Made by a program: the position numbers and the translations under genes. Below, one piece after another: positions 27,871 to 35,920 of a DNA stretch of 64,000 nucleotides. The stretch spans positions 16,044 to 80,043 of the forward strand of contig NZ_SSXI01000229.1 of NCBI RefSeq assembly GCF_004803405.1, read 5' to 3'. How positions within the stretch are numbered: the stretch's first letter is position 1; each line of letters starts with the position of its first letter. The stretch is from Nocardioides sp. (GTDB lineage Bacteria > Actinomycetota > Actinomycetes > Propionibacteriales > Nocardioidaceae). Under the pieces are notes generated by a model. That model saw only the letters and a list, made by a program, of their open reading frames with translations, was not told the origin of the DNA and made no database searches.

Positions 27871-30323
27871 GGGAGCACCGCACGGAGGCGTTCCAGCTCG
27901 TCGACGCGGTCGGCCAGGCGGCGTCGTACGGCGACCGGGAGGTCGTGCTCCAGCGCGGCCTTCGCAGCGGCAGCGGTCGCGTCGTCGAGATGGGTGATGG
28001 GGAAGAACGCCTGCACCACCACCGCCTGCACCCAGCCCTGGTGCGCCGCGACGATGGCGTCCAGCTGCGAGAAGTAGGCGTCCGCGAACGGGGCGGTGAC
28101 CTCCAGCTGGTCGGGCCGCCACATCCCGGCGCCCGCCGCGTCGATCTCGTAGTTGGCCACCGACACCTCGCCCGTCGCACGGGCCCAGGCGAACTCCTTG
28201 GCCTCGGCCGTGGGCAGTGACGCCACGGCGCGGGCGTGGGCGACGGTCGCGGAGCCGCTCGGCTCGGCGGCGAGCATCGCGTCGAGGGCGGTGCGGTCGG
28301 TGGCCCCGATCTCAGCGAGCCTGCGCCACGCCTTCCACCGCAGATCGCCGTCGGGCGCGATGCCGTCCGGCAGGCGTTCACCGGCCGCCCAGCGGTAGAG
28401 CTCCTCGGCGTCCGTGGCTGTCAGCACGGTCGCTCGGAAGGCCGAGAGCTGGAGCTCGGAGCCGGGCGCCGACCGCTCGCCGGCCCTTCGCACCGCCGCG
28501 TGGAATCGGGACAGGGTCCCCTCAGGGGCGAGGGGAAGCACGGTTCCGAGCACCCACGGCAGCAGGTTGCGGACACCGTCGGCGGTGTCCTCGACCGGGG
28601 GCGCCGCCGCGACCAGGTCGGCCACCTGTGCCGGGGACAGCACGCCGTTGAACAGGCCCATCCGCACGTTGTTCCACATCGACGCGCGCAGCTGGGGGTC
28701 CGCCATGTCCGCCGCCAGCGCGGGCAGGGCCGCCATGGTCAGCGGATCGGGCGGGCTGACCGCCCACGTGGTCTCGTGCGCGTCGATCAGCACGGGTGCC
28801 CGGCCGACCTCGACCGGAGCCTCCGGCCCGTCCACGACGAGCGGACGGACCTCCCAGCGCGCCCCGTCGTGGACCGCGATGTCCAGCTGGTGCCGGCGGT
28901 CCGCGGGATGGGCGTCGGGGGACGAGCGCCGGATCACGCCAGCAGGCCGGTCCAGGGTGAGCACGTCCGGCCCCGGCGTGAGCAGCCAGTCCCTCACGAA
29001 GCCGTCGAGGTCGACGCCGCCGGCCGCCCGGGCCCAGCTCGCGAAGAGATCGTGCATGGTCGCATTCCCGAAGCGGTGGCGGTCGAAGTGCTCACGGACC
29101 CCATCCAGGAACGCGTCGTCACCGAGGCGCGCCGCCAGCTGGCGAAGCACGTTGGAGCCTCGCGCATAGGAGATGCCGTCGAAGTTCTGCAGTGCGGCGA
29201 GCGCGTCGGGTGCGTCGTTGCCGGCGACCGGGTGCGTCGTCGGGCGCGAGTCCGCGGCGATGCCCCACACCCGCCGTGCGTAGGACTGGTGGAGCCATGC
29301 GTCGTGGTACTGCGTGACGTCGGCGGTCACCCGGTAGCCCATGTACTCGGCGAAGCTCTCGTTGAGCCAGAGGTCGTCCCACCAGCGCGGGGTGACGATG
29401 TTGCCGAACCACTGGTGCGCCATCTCGTGCGCGATCAGGGCGGCACGGAAGCTGCGGTCCGCGCGGGTGCTGCTGCCCTCGAAGAGCAGCGGGTCGCGGA
29501 TCGTGATGCACCCCGGGTTCTCCATGGCCCCGGCGTTGAACTCCGGCACGAATGCCTGGTGGTAGTCGCCGAAGGGGTAGCGGACGCCGAACAGCCGGTG
29601 GAACTCGTCGAAGCACTGGCGGGTGAGGGTGAGCAGCTCGTCGGCCTCGCGGTCGAGCGTCCCGGCGAGGCTCCTCCGGGCGCTGAGGCCCAGCGGGATG
29701 CCGTCGTGCTCGTCGGTCAGCCGGTGATACGGACCGGCGACGATCGTGACGAAGTAGGTGGCCAGGGGCGGCGTGGGGCCGATCTCCCACCGTCGTACGC
29801 CGTCCTGCGCGCCGGCCTCTCGAGCCGGCGCGTTGCCGACGACCATCCAGTCGGCAGGCGCGGTCACCCGCATCGTGTAGGGCGCCTTCAGGTCCGGCTG
29901 GTCGAAGCACGCGAAGACCGACGGTGCCGCGTCCATGAAGGACATCCCGTAGACGTAGGCCAACCCGTCGGCCGGGTCGACCATCCGGTGCAGACCCTCG
30001 CCGTCGTTCCGGAAGCCCATCGTCGCGTCCACCACCAGCTCGTGCTCACCGGCGCCCAGCTCCAGGGCAAGTCGGCCGCGATCGAGCAGCTCCGGGCGCA
30101 GGGGCAGACCGTCGAGGGTCACCGCGTGCAGTGCCCGCGGCTTCACGTCGAGGAACGTCTCCACCGGTTCGGAGGAGAAGCGGATCGTGGTGCGGGACCG
30201 GAAGACCTCGTCGGCGACGCTGAGGTCCAGCTCGACGTCGTACGACGCCACGGTGAGCGCCGCGGCCCGGTGCTCGGCCTCGGCGCGGGTGAGGCTGCGG
30301 GAGTCGGTGGAGATGCTCGTCAC
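27867..30323 (-). CDS. pepN: aminopeptidase N (M1 family)
   Basis: The 818-aa zinc aminopeptidase has the exopeptidase motif GAMENPG (265-271) and zinc site HEMAHQWFGNIVTPRWW (H299, E300, H303) with third ligand E322 in NESFAEYMG. The C-terminal ERAP1-like helical domain is complete. It trims N-terminal residues from peptides in the cytoplasm; no signal peptide is present. GTG at 30323 lies 6 nt after TAGGCT and is probably leaderless. Its stop overlaps fdhD by 4 bp, so a peptidase and a molybdoenzyme maturation factor are translationally coupled, an unusual pairing with no known functional reason. Confidence 0.95.
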   Translation of the reverse strand: MTSISTDSRSLTRAEAEHRAAALTVASYDVELDLSVADEVFRSRTTIRFSSEPVETFLDVKPRALHAVTLDGLPLRPELLDRGRLALELGAGEHELVVDATMGFRNDGEGLHRMVDPADGLAYVYGMSFMDAAPSVFACFDQPDLKAPYTMRVTAPADWMVVGNAPAREAGAQDGVRRWEIGPTPPLATYFVTIVAGPYHRLTDEHDGIPLGLSARRSLAGTLDREADELLTLTRQCFDEFHRLFGVRYPFGDYHQAFVPEFNAGAMENPGCITIRDPLLFEGSSTRADRSFRAALIAHEMAHQWFGNIVTPRWWDDLWLNESFAEYMGYRVTADVTQYHDAWLHQSYARRVWGIAADSRPTTHPVAGNDAPDALAALQNFDGISYARGSNVLRQLAARLGDDAFLDGVREHFDRHRFGNATMHDLFASWARAAGGVDLDGFVRDWLLTPGPDVLTLDRPAGVIRRSSPDAHPADRRHQLDIAVHDGARWEVRPLVVDGPEAPVEVGRAPVLIDAHETTWAVSPPDPLTMAALPALAADMADPQLRASMWNNVRMGLFNGVLSPAQVADLVAAAPPVEDTADGVRNLLPWVLGTVLPLAPEGTLSRFHAAVRRAGERSAPGSELQLSAFRATVLTATDAEELYRWAAGERLPDGIAPDGDLRWKAWRRLAEIGATDRTALDAMLAAEPSGSATVAHARAVASLPTAEAKEFAWARATGEVSVANYEIDAAGAGMWRPDQLEVTAPFADAYFSQLDAIVAAHQGWVQAVVVQAFFPITHLDDATAAAAKAALEHDLPVAVRRRLADRVDELERLRAVLP

Positions 30324-30374
30324 GCTTCCAGCCTAGGGACGGAGGGGGCACCGCGATGTGGCAACCTTCGGACC

Positions 30375-31283
30375 ATGCGTCCGTGGACCGAAGTACCGCA
30401 GCAGCAGGGGCGGCGGTTCGTGATCACCGGAGCCAACGGCGGGCTGGGCCTGGAGACCGCGCGCATCCTCGGCTCCCGGGGCGCCTCGATCGTGATGGCC
30501 TGTCGCAGCGTCGAGAAGGGCGAGGCCGTGGCGCCGACGGTGCCGGGCCACGACGAGGGCCGGGTGGAGGTCCGGCGGCTCGACGTCAGTGACCTGGACT
30601 CGGTCAGGAGCTTCGCGGCCGCGCTTCACCAGGACGACCGTCCCGTCGACGTGCTCATCAACAACGCCGGGGTGCTCGGGGTGCCCTACGCCCTCACGCC
30701 CGAGGGCGTGGAGATGCACTTCGCGACCAACTACCTCGGCCACTTCGCGCTCACCAACCTGCTGGTGCCGCTGCTGACCGACCGGGTGGTGATGCTCGGA
30801 TCGCGGGAGCACCGCTCGGGCAGCCGGGCGCTCGATCTCGACGACCTCGGCTGGAGGCGACGCCCCTACCGGGCGTTCGCGGCGTACGGCGCCTCCAAGC
30901 TGGCCGACCTGCTGTTCATGGTCGAGCTCGACCGTCGTCTCACCCGGGCGGGCTCGCCGCTGCGTGCGGTCGGGACGCATCCCGGCGCCTCCGTCAGCCG
31001 GATCACCAGCGGGTCGGCCAACCCGCTGGTGAGCGCAGTCGGGGTCTTCGGGCAGCGGCTGGTGAGCATGCCGGCCTGGCGCGGCGCTCTGTGCACCGTC
31101 TACGCGGCGACGATGGACGTCCCGGGCGGCACCTACATCGGACCGCACGGCAGGACCGAGCTCTGGGGCTGGCCGGCGCCCGCCCGGATGGCGCCGGCCG
31201 TCGGGGACACCGACCTCGCCCACGCGCTGTGGGCGAGGTCGGTCGAGCTCACCGGGGTGGACCTGCCGGCGGGGTCGTCCTGA
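30375..31283 (+). CDS. short-chain dehydrogenase, retinol-dehydrogenase/protochlorophyllide-reductase-like
   Basis: The 302-aa Rossmann oxidoreductase has the cofactor motif TGANGGLG at 18-25, NNAG at 96-99 and the active-site YGASK at 171-175. MACRSVEKGE after the second strand suggests NADP(H) preference, as in the RDH/POR-like group (EMHFATNYLGHFALTNLL is typical). A longer reading frame upstream is antisense to pepN and is rejected. ATG at 30375 is preceded by CAACCT with 7 nt between, an imperfect leaderless promoter. Its TGA abuts the TCA of the convergent cyclophilin gene with no spacer. The substrate is unknown. Confidence 0.83.
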   Translation: MRPWTEVPQQQGRRFVITGANGGLGLETARILGSRGASIVMACRSVEKGEAVAPTVPGHDEGRVEVRRLDVSDLDSVRSFAAALHQDDRPVDVLINNAGVLGVPYALTPEGVEMHFATNYLGHFALTNLLVPLLTDRVVMLGSREHRSGSRALDLDDLGWRRRPYRAFAAYGASKLADLLFMVELDRRLTRAGSPLRAVGTHPGASVSRITSGSANPLVSAVGVFGQRLVSMPAWRGALCTVYAATMDVPGGTYIGPHGRTELWGWPAPARMAPAVGDTDLAHALWARSVELTGVDLPAGSS

Positions 31284-31973
31284 TCAGTCGACGCTGACGG
31301 TCTCGAAGGTGACCGGGGTCTTCGGGCGGCCGTCCTCCGGGCCCATCTCCGGGGTGACGCCGGCCTCGGCGGCCTTGGCGATCCGGGCGACCGTGTCGGC
31401 GTCGACCGTGCCGAAGACCGTGTAGGACGGGTCCAGGCCGGTGTCGCCGTACACGATGAAGAACTGCGACCCGCCGCTGTCGGGGTCCTGTGCCCGCGCC
31501 ATCGCCAGGGTGCCGGCCGGGTAGGTCTCGGTGCCGTCGAACTCTGCCGGGACGGTGTAGCCGGGTCCGCCCATGCCGGTGCCGTCCGGGTCGCCGCACT
31601 GGAGCACCTGGAAGCCGGGCCTGGTCGTCAGCCGGTGGCAGGACGTGCCGTCGAAGTACTCCTGCTCGGCGAGCGAGACGAACGAGTTCACCGTGCACGG
31701 CGCCCGGTCGGCGTCGAGGGTCGCCTTGAACTCTCCGACCGAGGTGGTCATCGTGACCGGCACCTGACCCGACGCGGTCGGCTGCGAGGGCGGCAGTTCG
31801 ACATCGGAGGAGGTGCCGTCGGGCTCGTAGGTGCAGGGCCCCTCCGACGCCGCCGCATCCGACGGGCTCGTGTTGTCCCCCGCCGACGCGTCGTCGGAGC
31901 AGGCGGAGAGCGGGGCGAGCAGGAGCAGGGCCGGCACAGCGGCGCGCAGGGAGGAACGCATGGGGGGACGCAT
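31284..31973 (-). CDS. lipoprotein cyclophilin-type peptidyl-prolyl isomerase
   Basis: The 229-aa protein begins with a basic n-region and hydrophobic core ending in a lipobox (LLLAPLSAC), so it should be exported and lipid-anchored outside the membrane. After a Ser/Ala-rich linker comes a cyclophilin domain (about 85-227) with GTSCHRLTTRPGFQVLQCGD, GGSQFFIVYGD and YTVFGTV, matching the active-site pattern. It probably speeds folding of exported proteins. ATG at 31973 is chosen because TACGAT lies 7 nt upstream; ATGs at 31982 and 31961 are alternatives. The two cysteines in the domain could be redox active, which is an inference. Confidence 0.88.
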   Translation of the reverse strand: MRPPMRSSLRAAVPALLLLAPLSACSDDASAGDNTSPSDAAASEGPCTYEPDGTSSDVELPPSQPTASGQVPVTMTTSVGEFKATLDADRAPCTVNSFVSLAEQEYFDGTSCHRLTTRPGFQVLQCGDPDGTGMGGPGYTVPAEFDGTETYPAGTLAMARAQDPDSGGSQFFIVYGDTGLDPSYTVFGTVDADTVARIAKAAEAGVTPEMGPEDGRPKTPVTFETVSVD

Positions 31974-32025
31974 GGGCCGCATCGTACGCAGTCTCCCCCC
32001 ACCACCCGGGCGTAGGTTGAGGCAC

Positions 32026-32916
32026 ATGGACCTCGGCATCCACTACGCGAGCTTCACCCACCCCCAGTGGGAGTCCACCTTGGTCGGTCGGCTGACCGAC
32101 ACCGCCACGATCGCCGACGAGGGCGGCATCGCACTCTTCAGCGTGATGGACCACTACTTCCAGATGGGCCGGCACCACGGCGCGCACGACGGAGCGCACG
32201 AGCCGATGCTCGAGGGCTACACCACCTTGGGCTATCTCGCGGCGGTCACGAAGCGGATCGACCTCGGCCTGCTCGTCACCGGCGTGACCTACCGCCACCC
32301 CGGCGTCCTGGCGAAGGTCGTCTCCACCCTCGACGTCCTGTCGGACGGTCGGGCGTGGCTCGGCCTCGGCGCCGGGTGGTACGAGCGCGAGCACCGCGGG
32401 CTCGGCATCCCGTTCCCGCCGATCGCCGAGCGCTTCGAGCGGCTGGAGGAGACGATCCGGATCGCCGAGCAGATGTGGAGCGACGACGACGGCCCGTTCG
32501 ACGGCGAGCACTACCGGCTGGCCGAGACCATCTGCCGGCCGAGGCCGGTCCGCGGTCGGGTGCCGCTGATGGTGGGCGGCCAGGGCGAGCGCAAGACCCT
32601 GCGGCTGGTCGCGCGGTACGGCGACGCGTGCAACCTCTTCACCGGCGAGGGCGTTCCCGGTGTCGCCCACAAGCTCGACGTCCTCCGGCGGCACTGCGAC
32701 GAGCTCGGCCGTGACTACGAGCGGATCCGCAAGACGGTCCTCTGGTTCGGAGATCCGGTGGCCGACCGGGACGGCTTCCTCAAGGAGATGGAGCAGTACG
32801 GCGAGCTCGGCGTCGACCTCGCGACGATGATGCCGCCGACCGGGGTCGACCCGGAGTCGTGGGCCGAGGCGCTCGTGACGGACGTGCTGCCTCAGGTGGG
32901 GGAGCCTTGGCCATGA
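32026..32916 (+). CDS. LLM-class F420-dependent oxidoreductase
   Basis: The 296-aa TIM-barrel protein of the luciferase-like monooxygenase superfamily starts MDLGIHYASFTHPQW and contains LGLGAGWYEREHRGLGIPFP and VPLMVGGQGERKTLRLVA, typical of actinobacterial F420 (or FMN) enzymes. The substrate is unknown. ATG at 32026 is 7 nt after TAGGTT, a clear leaderless promoter, which rules out the longer upstream reading frame. The stop overlaps the sortase gene by 4 bp (ATGA), so the two are translated together, although the functions seem unrelated. It is divergent from the lipoprotein cyclophilin gene. Confidence 0.84.
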   Translation: MDLGIHYASFTHPQWESTLVGRLTDTATIADEGGIALFSVMDHYFQMGRHHGAHDGAHEPMLEGYTTLGYLAAVTKRIDLGLLVTGVTYRHPGVLAKVVSTLDVLSDGRAWLGLGAGWYEREHRGLGIPFPPIAERFERLEETIRIAEQMWSDDDGPFDGEHYRLAETICRPRPVRGRVPLMVGGQGERKTLRLVARYGDACNLFTGEGVPGVAHKLDVLRRHCDELGRDYERIRKTVLWFGDPVADRDGFLKEMEQYGELGVDLATMMPPTGVDPESWAEALVTDVLPQVGEPWP

Positions 32917-33626
32917 CGGTGTGGAGGGCGATCGGGATCGCCGCGACGGGCCTCCTCCTGGTCGCGTGCTCGTCGTCCCCCCGCGAGTCGGGGGAGTCCG
33001 GCCCGGAGCCGACCTCCACCGCGCCGTCTCCCGCACCGGAGTCCTCGCCACCGTCCGCGTCCAGCGGGTCGGCGGCGGACACCGCCTCGCCGGATGCCGG
33101 CCCGGAGCCGTCCGACGGCCGACCCCGCCGGGCGACGCTGACGATCAGAAAGCTCGGGATCGACGACCTCGTGGTGGTGCCGTACCGGGGCAGGACCGAC
33201 GACGCGCCGGGGACCGAGATCCAGGACCGCGGCCTCGCCGCGAGCCCGTTCGGGCCCGAGGGCGGCGTCGGCCCCGGCGGGATCGGCAACTATCAGGTGA
33301 CCGCGCATCGGCTGTCCTCGACGCAGGCCTTCGTGGACCTGCCGAGGCTGCGGCGCGGCGACCGGGTGGTGGTGGAGGTGGGGGAGCGGCGGTACGTCTA
33401 CGAGATCACCGCGACCCGGCGGACCTCCTTCCGGTCGCCGGCGTCGCTGCGCGCACAACGCGCGGCGGTGCCGGGGTGGCCCGGCGCCGAGCCGACCCGG
33501 GCGATGATCACGCTCTCGACGTGCGCGACCCAGGAGGACCATGCCGCTGGGAACTACTGGGCGGACGAGCTCGACAACCCCGAGCACCGGATCGACAAGA
33601 TCGGGGTGCTGGTCAGCAGCTCCTGA
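32913..33626 (+). CDS. sortase family protein with lipoprotein-like N-terminus (class E/F type)
   Basis: The 237-aa protein has a sortase fold at about 73-235, with catalytic H132 (VTAHRLSST), C204 (ITLSTCATQED) and R226 (PEHRIDKIG). Sortases cut LPxTG-like signals and attach proteins to the wall or other acceptors. Instead of a plain transmembrane anchor it has a signal ending in LLLVACSSS (C19), a lipobox, and then a long Ser/Pro/Glu linker (residues 20-70). This suggests a lipid-anchored sortase, which is unusual. No LPxTG substrate gene is adjacent. The ATG overlaps the LLM oxidoreductase stop (ATGA). Confidence 0.82.
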   Translation: MTVWRAIGIAATGLLLVACSSSPRESGESGPEPTSTAPSPAPESSPPSASSGSAADTASPDAGPEPSDGRPRRATLTIRKLGIDDLVVVPYRGRTDDAPGTEIQDRGLAASPFGPEGGVGPGGIGNYQVTAHRLSSTQAFVDLPRLRRGDRVVVEVGERRYVYEITATRRTSFRSPASLRAQRAAVPGWPGAEPTRAMITLSTCATQEDHAAGNYWADELDNPEHRIDKIGVLVSSS

Positions 33627-33628
33627 TG

Positions 33629-34426
33629 TCACGCACCGGCGATCCTCCTGTTGATCGCCCGCAGCAGCCAGCCGGGCGTCATCGCCGAGGCGGCCATCAG
33701 CGCCGTGGCCTGCCGACCCACCGCCCGGTGCACGGCGCGGGGAAGCCGGTGCGGCCGGACGACGGCGTACACCTCGTCGGCGACGTCCTGCGGCGTCAGC
33801 CGCACGCCGAGCGACCGGCTGGCGGCGATGTCCATGTCGGAGGTCATGGCGGTCTTGACGAACAGCGGCCACACCGCACGCACGGTGATGTCCTCCCTCG
33901 CCCACTCGAGGTCGAGTGCCTCGGTGATGCCGCGGACGGCGAACTTGGTGGCGGAGTAGGTGGCGAGCTCCGGTTGGCCGTAGATCGCGCTGGCGGAGGC
34001 CAGGTTGACGACGTGCGCGCCGGGCGTGGCACTCAGGAGCGGATAGGCGGTGTGACAGCCGTTGAGCACGCCTTTCACGTTGACGTCGACGAGCGCGTGC
34101 TGCGCCTCCAGCGGGATGTCCGCGAACGGGCCGCTCCGCAGGACTCCGGCGTTGTTGACGAGGACGTCGAGGCGTCCACCGGCGTGGCCGCTGAACTCGT
34201 CCAGGCGGGTCCGCCACGCCGCCGGGTCGCTGACGTCGAGCTCGCCGGTGACCACCTCGCCCCGGCCGGTGCCCAGCACCGGGCCCAGGTCGGAGGCCAG
34301 GGTCGCGAGCCCGGCCAGGTCGACGTCGTACGCGCCGACCAGGTAGCCCTCCCGCGCGAAGCGCGAGGCGATGGCACGGCCGATGCCGGCGGCGGCGCCG
34401 GTGATGAAGACGGAGGGTCGGGTCAT
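33629..34426 (-). CDS. short-chain dehydrogenase/reductase
   Basis: The 265-aa classical SDR has TGAAAGIG at 9-16, VNNAGVL and the catalytic YSATK (ATYSATKFAVRG), with a preceding serine-containing strand (VNLASASAIYG). The C-terminal tail is hydrophobic with basic ends (MTPGWLLRAINRRIAGA), perhaps membrane-associated. ATG at 34426 is preferred over 34453 because GATACT lies 7 nt upstream. The Rex operator at 34442-34459 covers the spacer of this promoter, so it should be repressed along with cydAB when NADH is low. It is convergent with the sortase gene, with stops 2 bp apart. The substrate is unknown. Confidence 0.83.
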   Translation of the reverse strand: MTRPSVFITGAAAGIGRAIASRFAREGYLVGAYDVDLAGLATLASDLGPVLGTGRGEVVTGELDVSDPAAWRTRLDEFSGHAGGRLDVLVNNAGVLRSGPFADIPLEAQHALVDVNVKGVLNGCHTAYPLLSATPGAHVVNLASASAIYGQPELATYSATKFAVRGITEALDLEWAREDITVRAVWPLFVKTAMTSDMDIAASRSLGVRLTPQDVADEVYAVVRPHRLPRAVHRAVGRQATALMAASAMTPGWLLRAINRRIAGA

Positions 34427-34441
34427 GCCGCTCAGTATCAC

Positions 34442-34459
34442 TTGTGAAAACATTCACAA
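34442..34459. promoter_or_regulatory. Rex redox-repressor operator
   Basis: TTGTGAA-AACA-TTCACAA (18 bp, exact 7-bp arms) matches the Rex operator consensus TTGTGAAnnnnTTCACAA without a mismatch. It is placed between the cydA promoter (TAGGTT at 34487-34492) and the divergent SDR promoter (GATACT on the minus strand at 34439-34434). Rex releases DNA when NADH rises, so cydAB should be induced on oxygen limitation, as shown for Streptomyces. Confidence 0.9.
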
Positions 34460-34498
34460 ACGAGTGAGTCCACCGCACCGGCCGCGTAGGTTCGAAGC

Positions 34499-35920
34499 GT
34501 GGTGGCCGCCGACCTCGTTGCCCAGCTGACCCAGCTCGCCCAAGCGGCCGAGCCCGCAGGCCTGCTCCCGGCCCGCCAACAGATGGCGCTGTCGCTGGGC
34601 TGGCACATCGTCCTGGCGTGCTTCGGGGTCGCCTTCCCGGCGATGATCTTCGTGATGCACCTGCGGGGGATCCGGCGGGACGACCCGGTGGCGCTGGGCC
34701 TGGCGAAGCGCTGGGCGAAGGTCTCCGCGGTGCTGTTCGCGATCGGCGCCGTGTCCGGCACGGTGCTCAGCTTCGAGATGGGACTGCTCTGGCCCGGCCT
34801 GATGGGAACGTACGGCGACGTGCTCGGGCTGCCCTTCGCGTTCGAGGGCCTGGCGTTCTTCCTCGAGGCGATCTTCCTCGGGATCTACCTCTACGGCTGG
34901 GGCCGGATGCCACCGAGGCAGCACGTGCTGATGGTGCTGCCGATGGCCGTGACCGGCGTGGTCGGAACCTACTGCGTGCTTGCGGTGAACGCGTGGATGA
35001 ACGTCCCGACCGGTTTCCGGATCGTCGACGGCCAGGTCACCGACGTCGAGCCGTGGGCGGTGCTGTTCAACCAGCACGCCTTCCTCCAGTTCGCGCACAT
35101 GTGGGTGGCGGCCTACATGGTCGCCGGCTTCACGATCGCCGGCGTGTACGCCGTCGGCATGCTGCGCGGCCGGCGCGACGAGCACCACCGGCTCGGGTTC
35201 CTCGTCCCGTTCGTCTTCGCGAGCATCGCGGCCGTCGCGCAGCCGTTCGTGGGACACGTGCTCGGTGCCGGCCTGGACGAGCGCCAGCCGGCGAAGCTCG
35301 CGGCCTTCGAGCTCGCCGAGACCACGGAGAGCCCGTCGCCGCTGCGGATCGGCGGCGTCCTCGTCGACGGCGAGGTCCGCTACGCCCTCGACATCCCCTA
35401 CCTCGGCTCCCTGATCGCGATGAACTCCCCGAGCGAGCCGGTCCCCGGACTCGACGAGATCCCGGAGGCCGACCGCCCGCCGGTCAACCTGACCCACTGG
35501 GCCTTCCAGACGATGGTCGGGATCGGCTCGCTGCTGATGCTCTCCTCGGTGGCCTTCTGGGTGCTCCGGCGACGCGGGAGGGACCTGCTCGAGAGTCGCC
35601 TGTTCCTGCGGTTCGCGGCCGCAGGCGGTCCGCTCGCCGTGCTGGCGATGGAGGCCGGGTGGATCGCCACCGAGGTGGGGCGGCAGCCGTGGATCGTCTA
35701 CGGCGTGATGCGCACGCCGGAGGCGGTGGGTGACTACACCTCCCGGCTGTGGTGGCTCCTGGGCACCACCTCGCTGGTCTACGCGGCGATGACGGTCGGC
35801 GCGGTCGTCGTACTCCGCTCGATGGCGCGGCGCTGGCGGGCGGGTGAGGCGGAGCTGCCGAGTCCGTACGGACCGGAGTCCCGGCTCTGGGACACCGAGA
35901 CGGCAGAGGAGCGCCGATGA
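34499..35920 (+). CDS. cydA: cytochrome bd ubiquinol/menaquinol oxidase subunit I
   Basis: The 473-aa membrane protein is the haem-bearing subunit of the bd-type quinol oxidase, an oxygen-scavenging terminal oxidase that does not pump protons. Helix I contains LSLGWHIVLACFG (H36, likely haem d/b595 ligand). GRQPW (around residue 396, EVGRQPWIVYG) is the conserved signature. The Q-loop between TM6 and TM7 is short (EPVPGLDEIPEADRPPVN), the short-loop class. GTG at 34499 lies 6 nt after TAGGTT, so it is leaderless. It overlaps cydB by 4 bp. The cydCD exporter genes are not in the window. A perfect Rex site upstream predicts redox control. Confidence 0.93.
   Translation: MVAADLVAQLTQLAQAAEPAGLLPARQQMALSLGWHIVLACFGVAFPAMIFVMHLRGIRRDDPVALGLAKRWAKVSAVLFAIGAVSGTVLSFEMGLLWPGLMGTYGDVLGLPFAFEGLAFFLEAIFLGIYLYGWGRMPPRQHVLMVLPMAVTGVVGTYCVLAVNAWMNVPTGFRIVDGQVTDVEPWAVLFNQHAFLQFAHMWVAAYMVAGFTIAGVYAVGMLRGRRDEHHRLGFLVPFVFASIAAVAQPFVGHVLGAGLDERQPAKLAAFELAETTESPSPLRIGGVLVDGEVRYALDIPYLGSLIAMNSPSEPVPGLDEIPEADRPPVNLTHWAFQTMVGIGSLLMLSSVAFWVLRRRGRDLLESRLFLRFAAAGGPLAVLAMEAGWIATEVGRQPWIVYGVMRTPEAVGDYTSRLWWLLGTTSLVYAAMTVGAVVVLRSMARRWRAGEAELPSPYGPESRLWDTETAEERR

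Noticed and set aside
28236..30374. Upstream extension of the SDR gene to 28236 on the plus strand
   Set aside because: It runs antisense through pepN and has no recognisable fold. The SDR starts at 30375.
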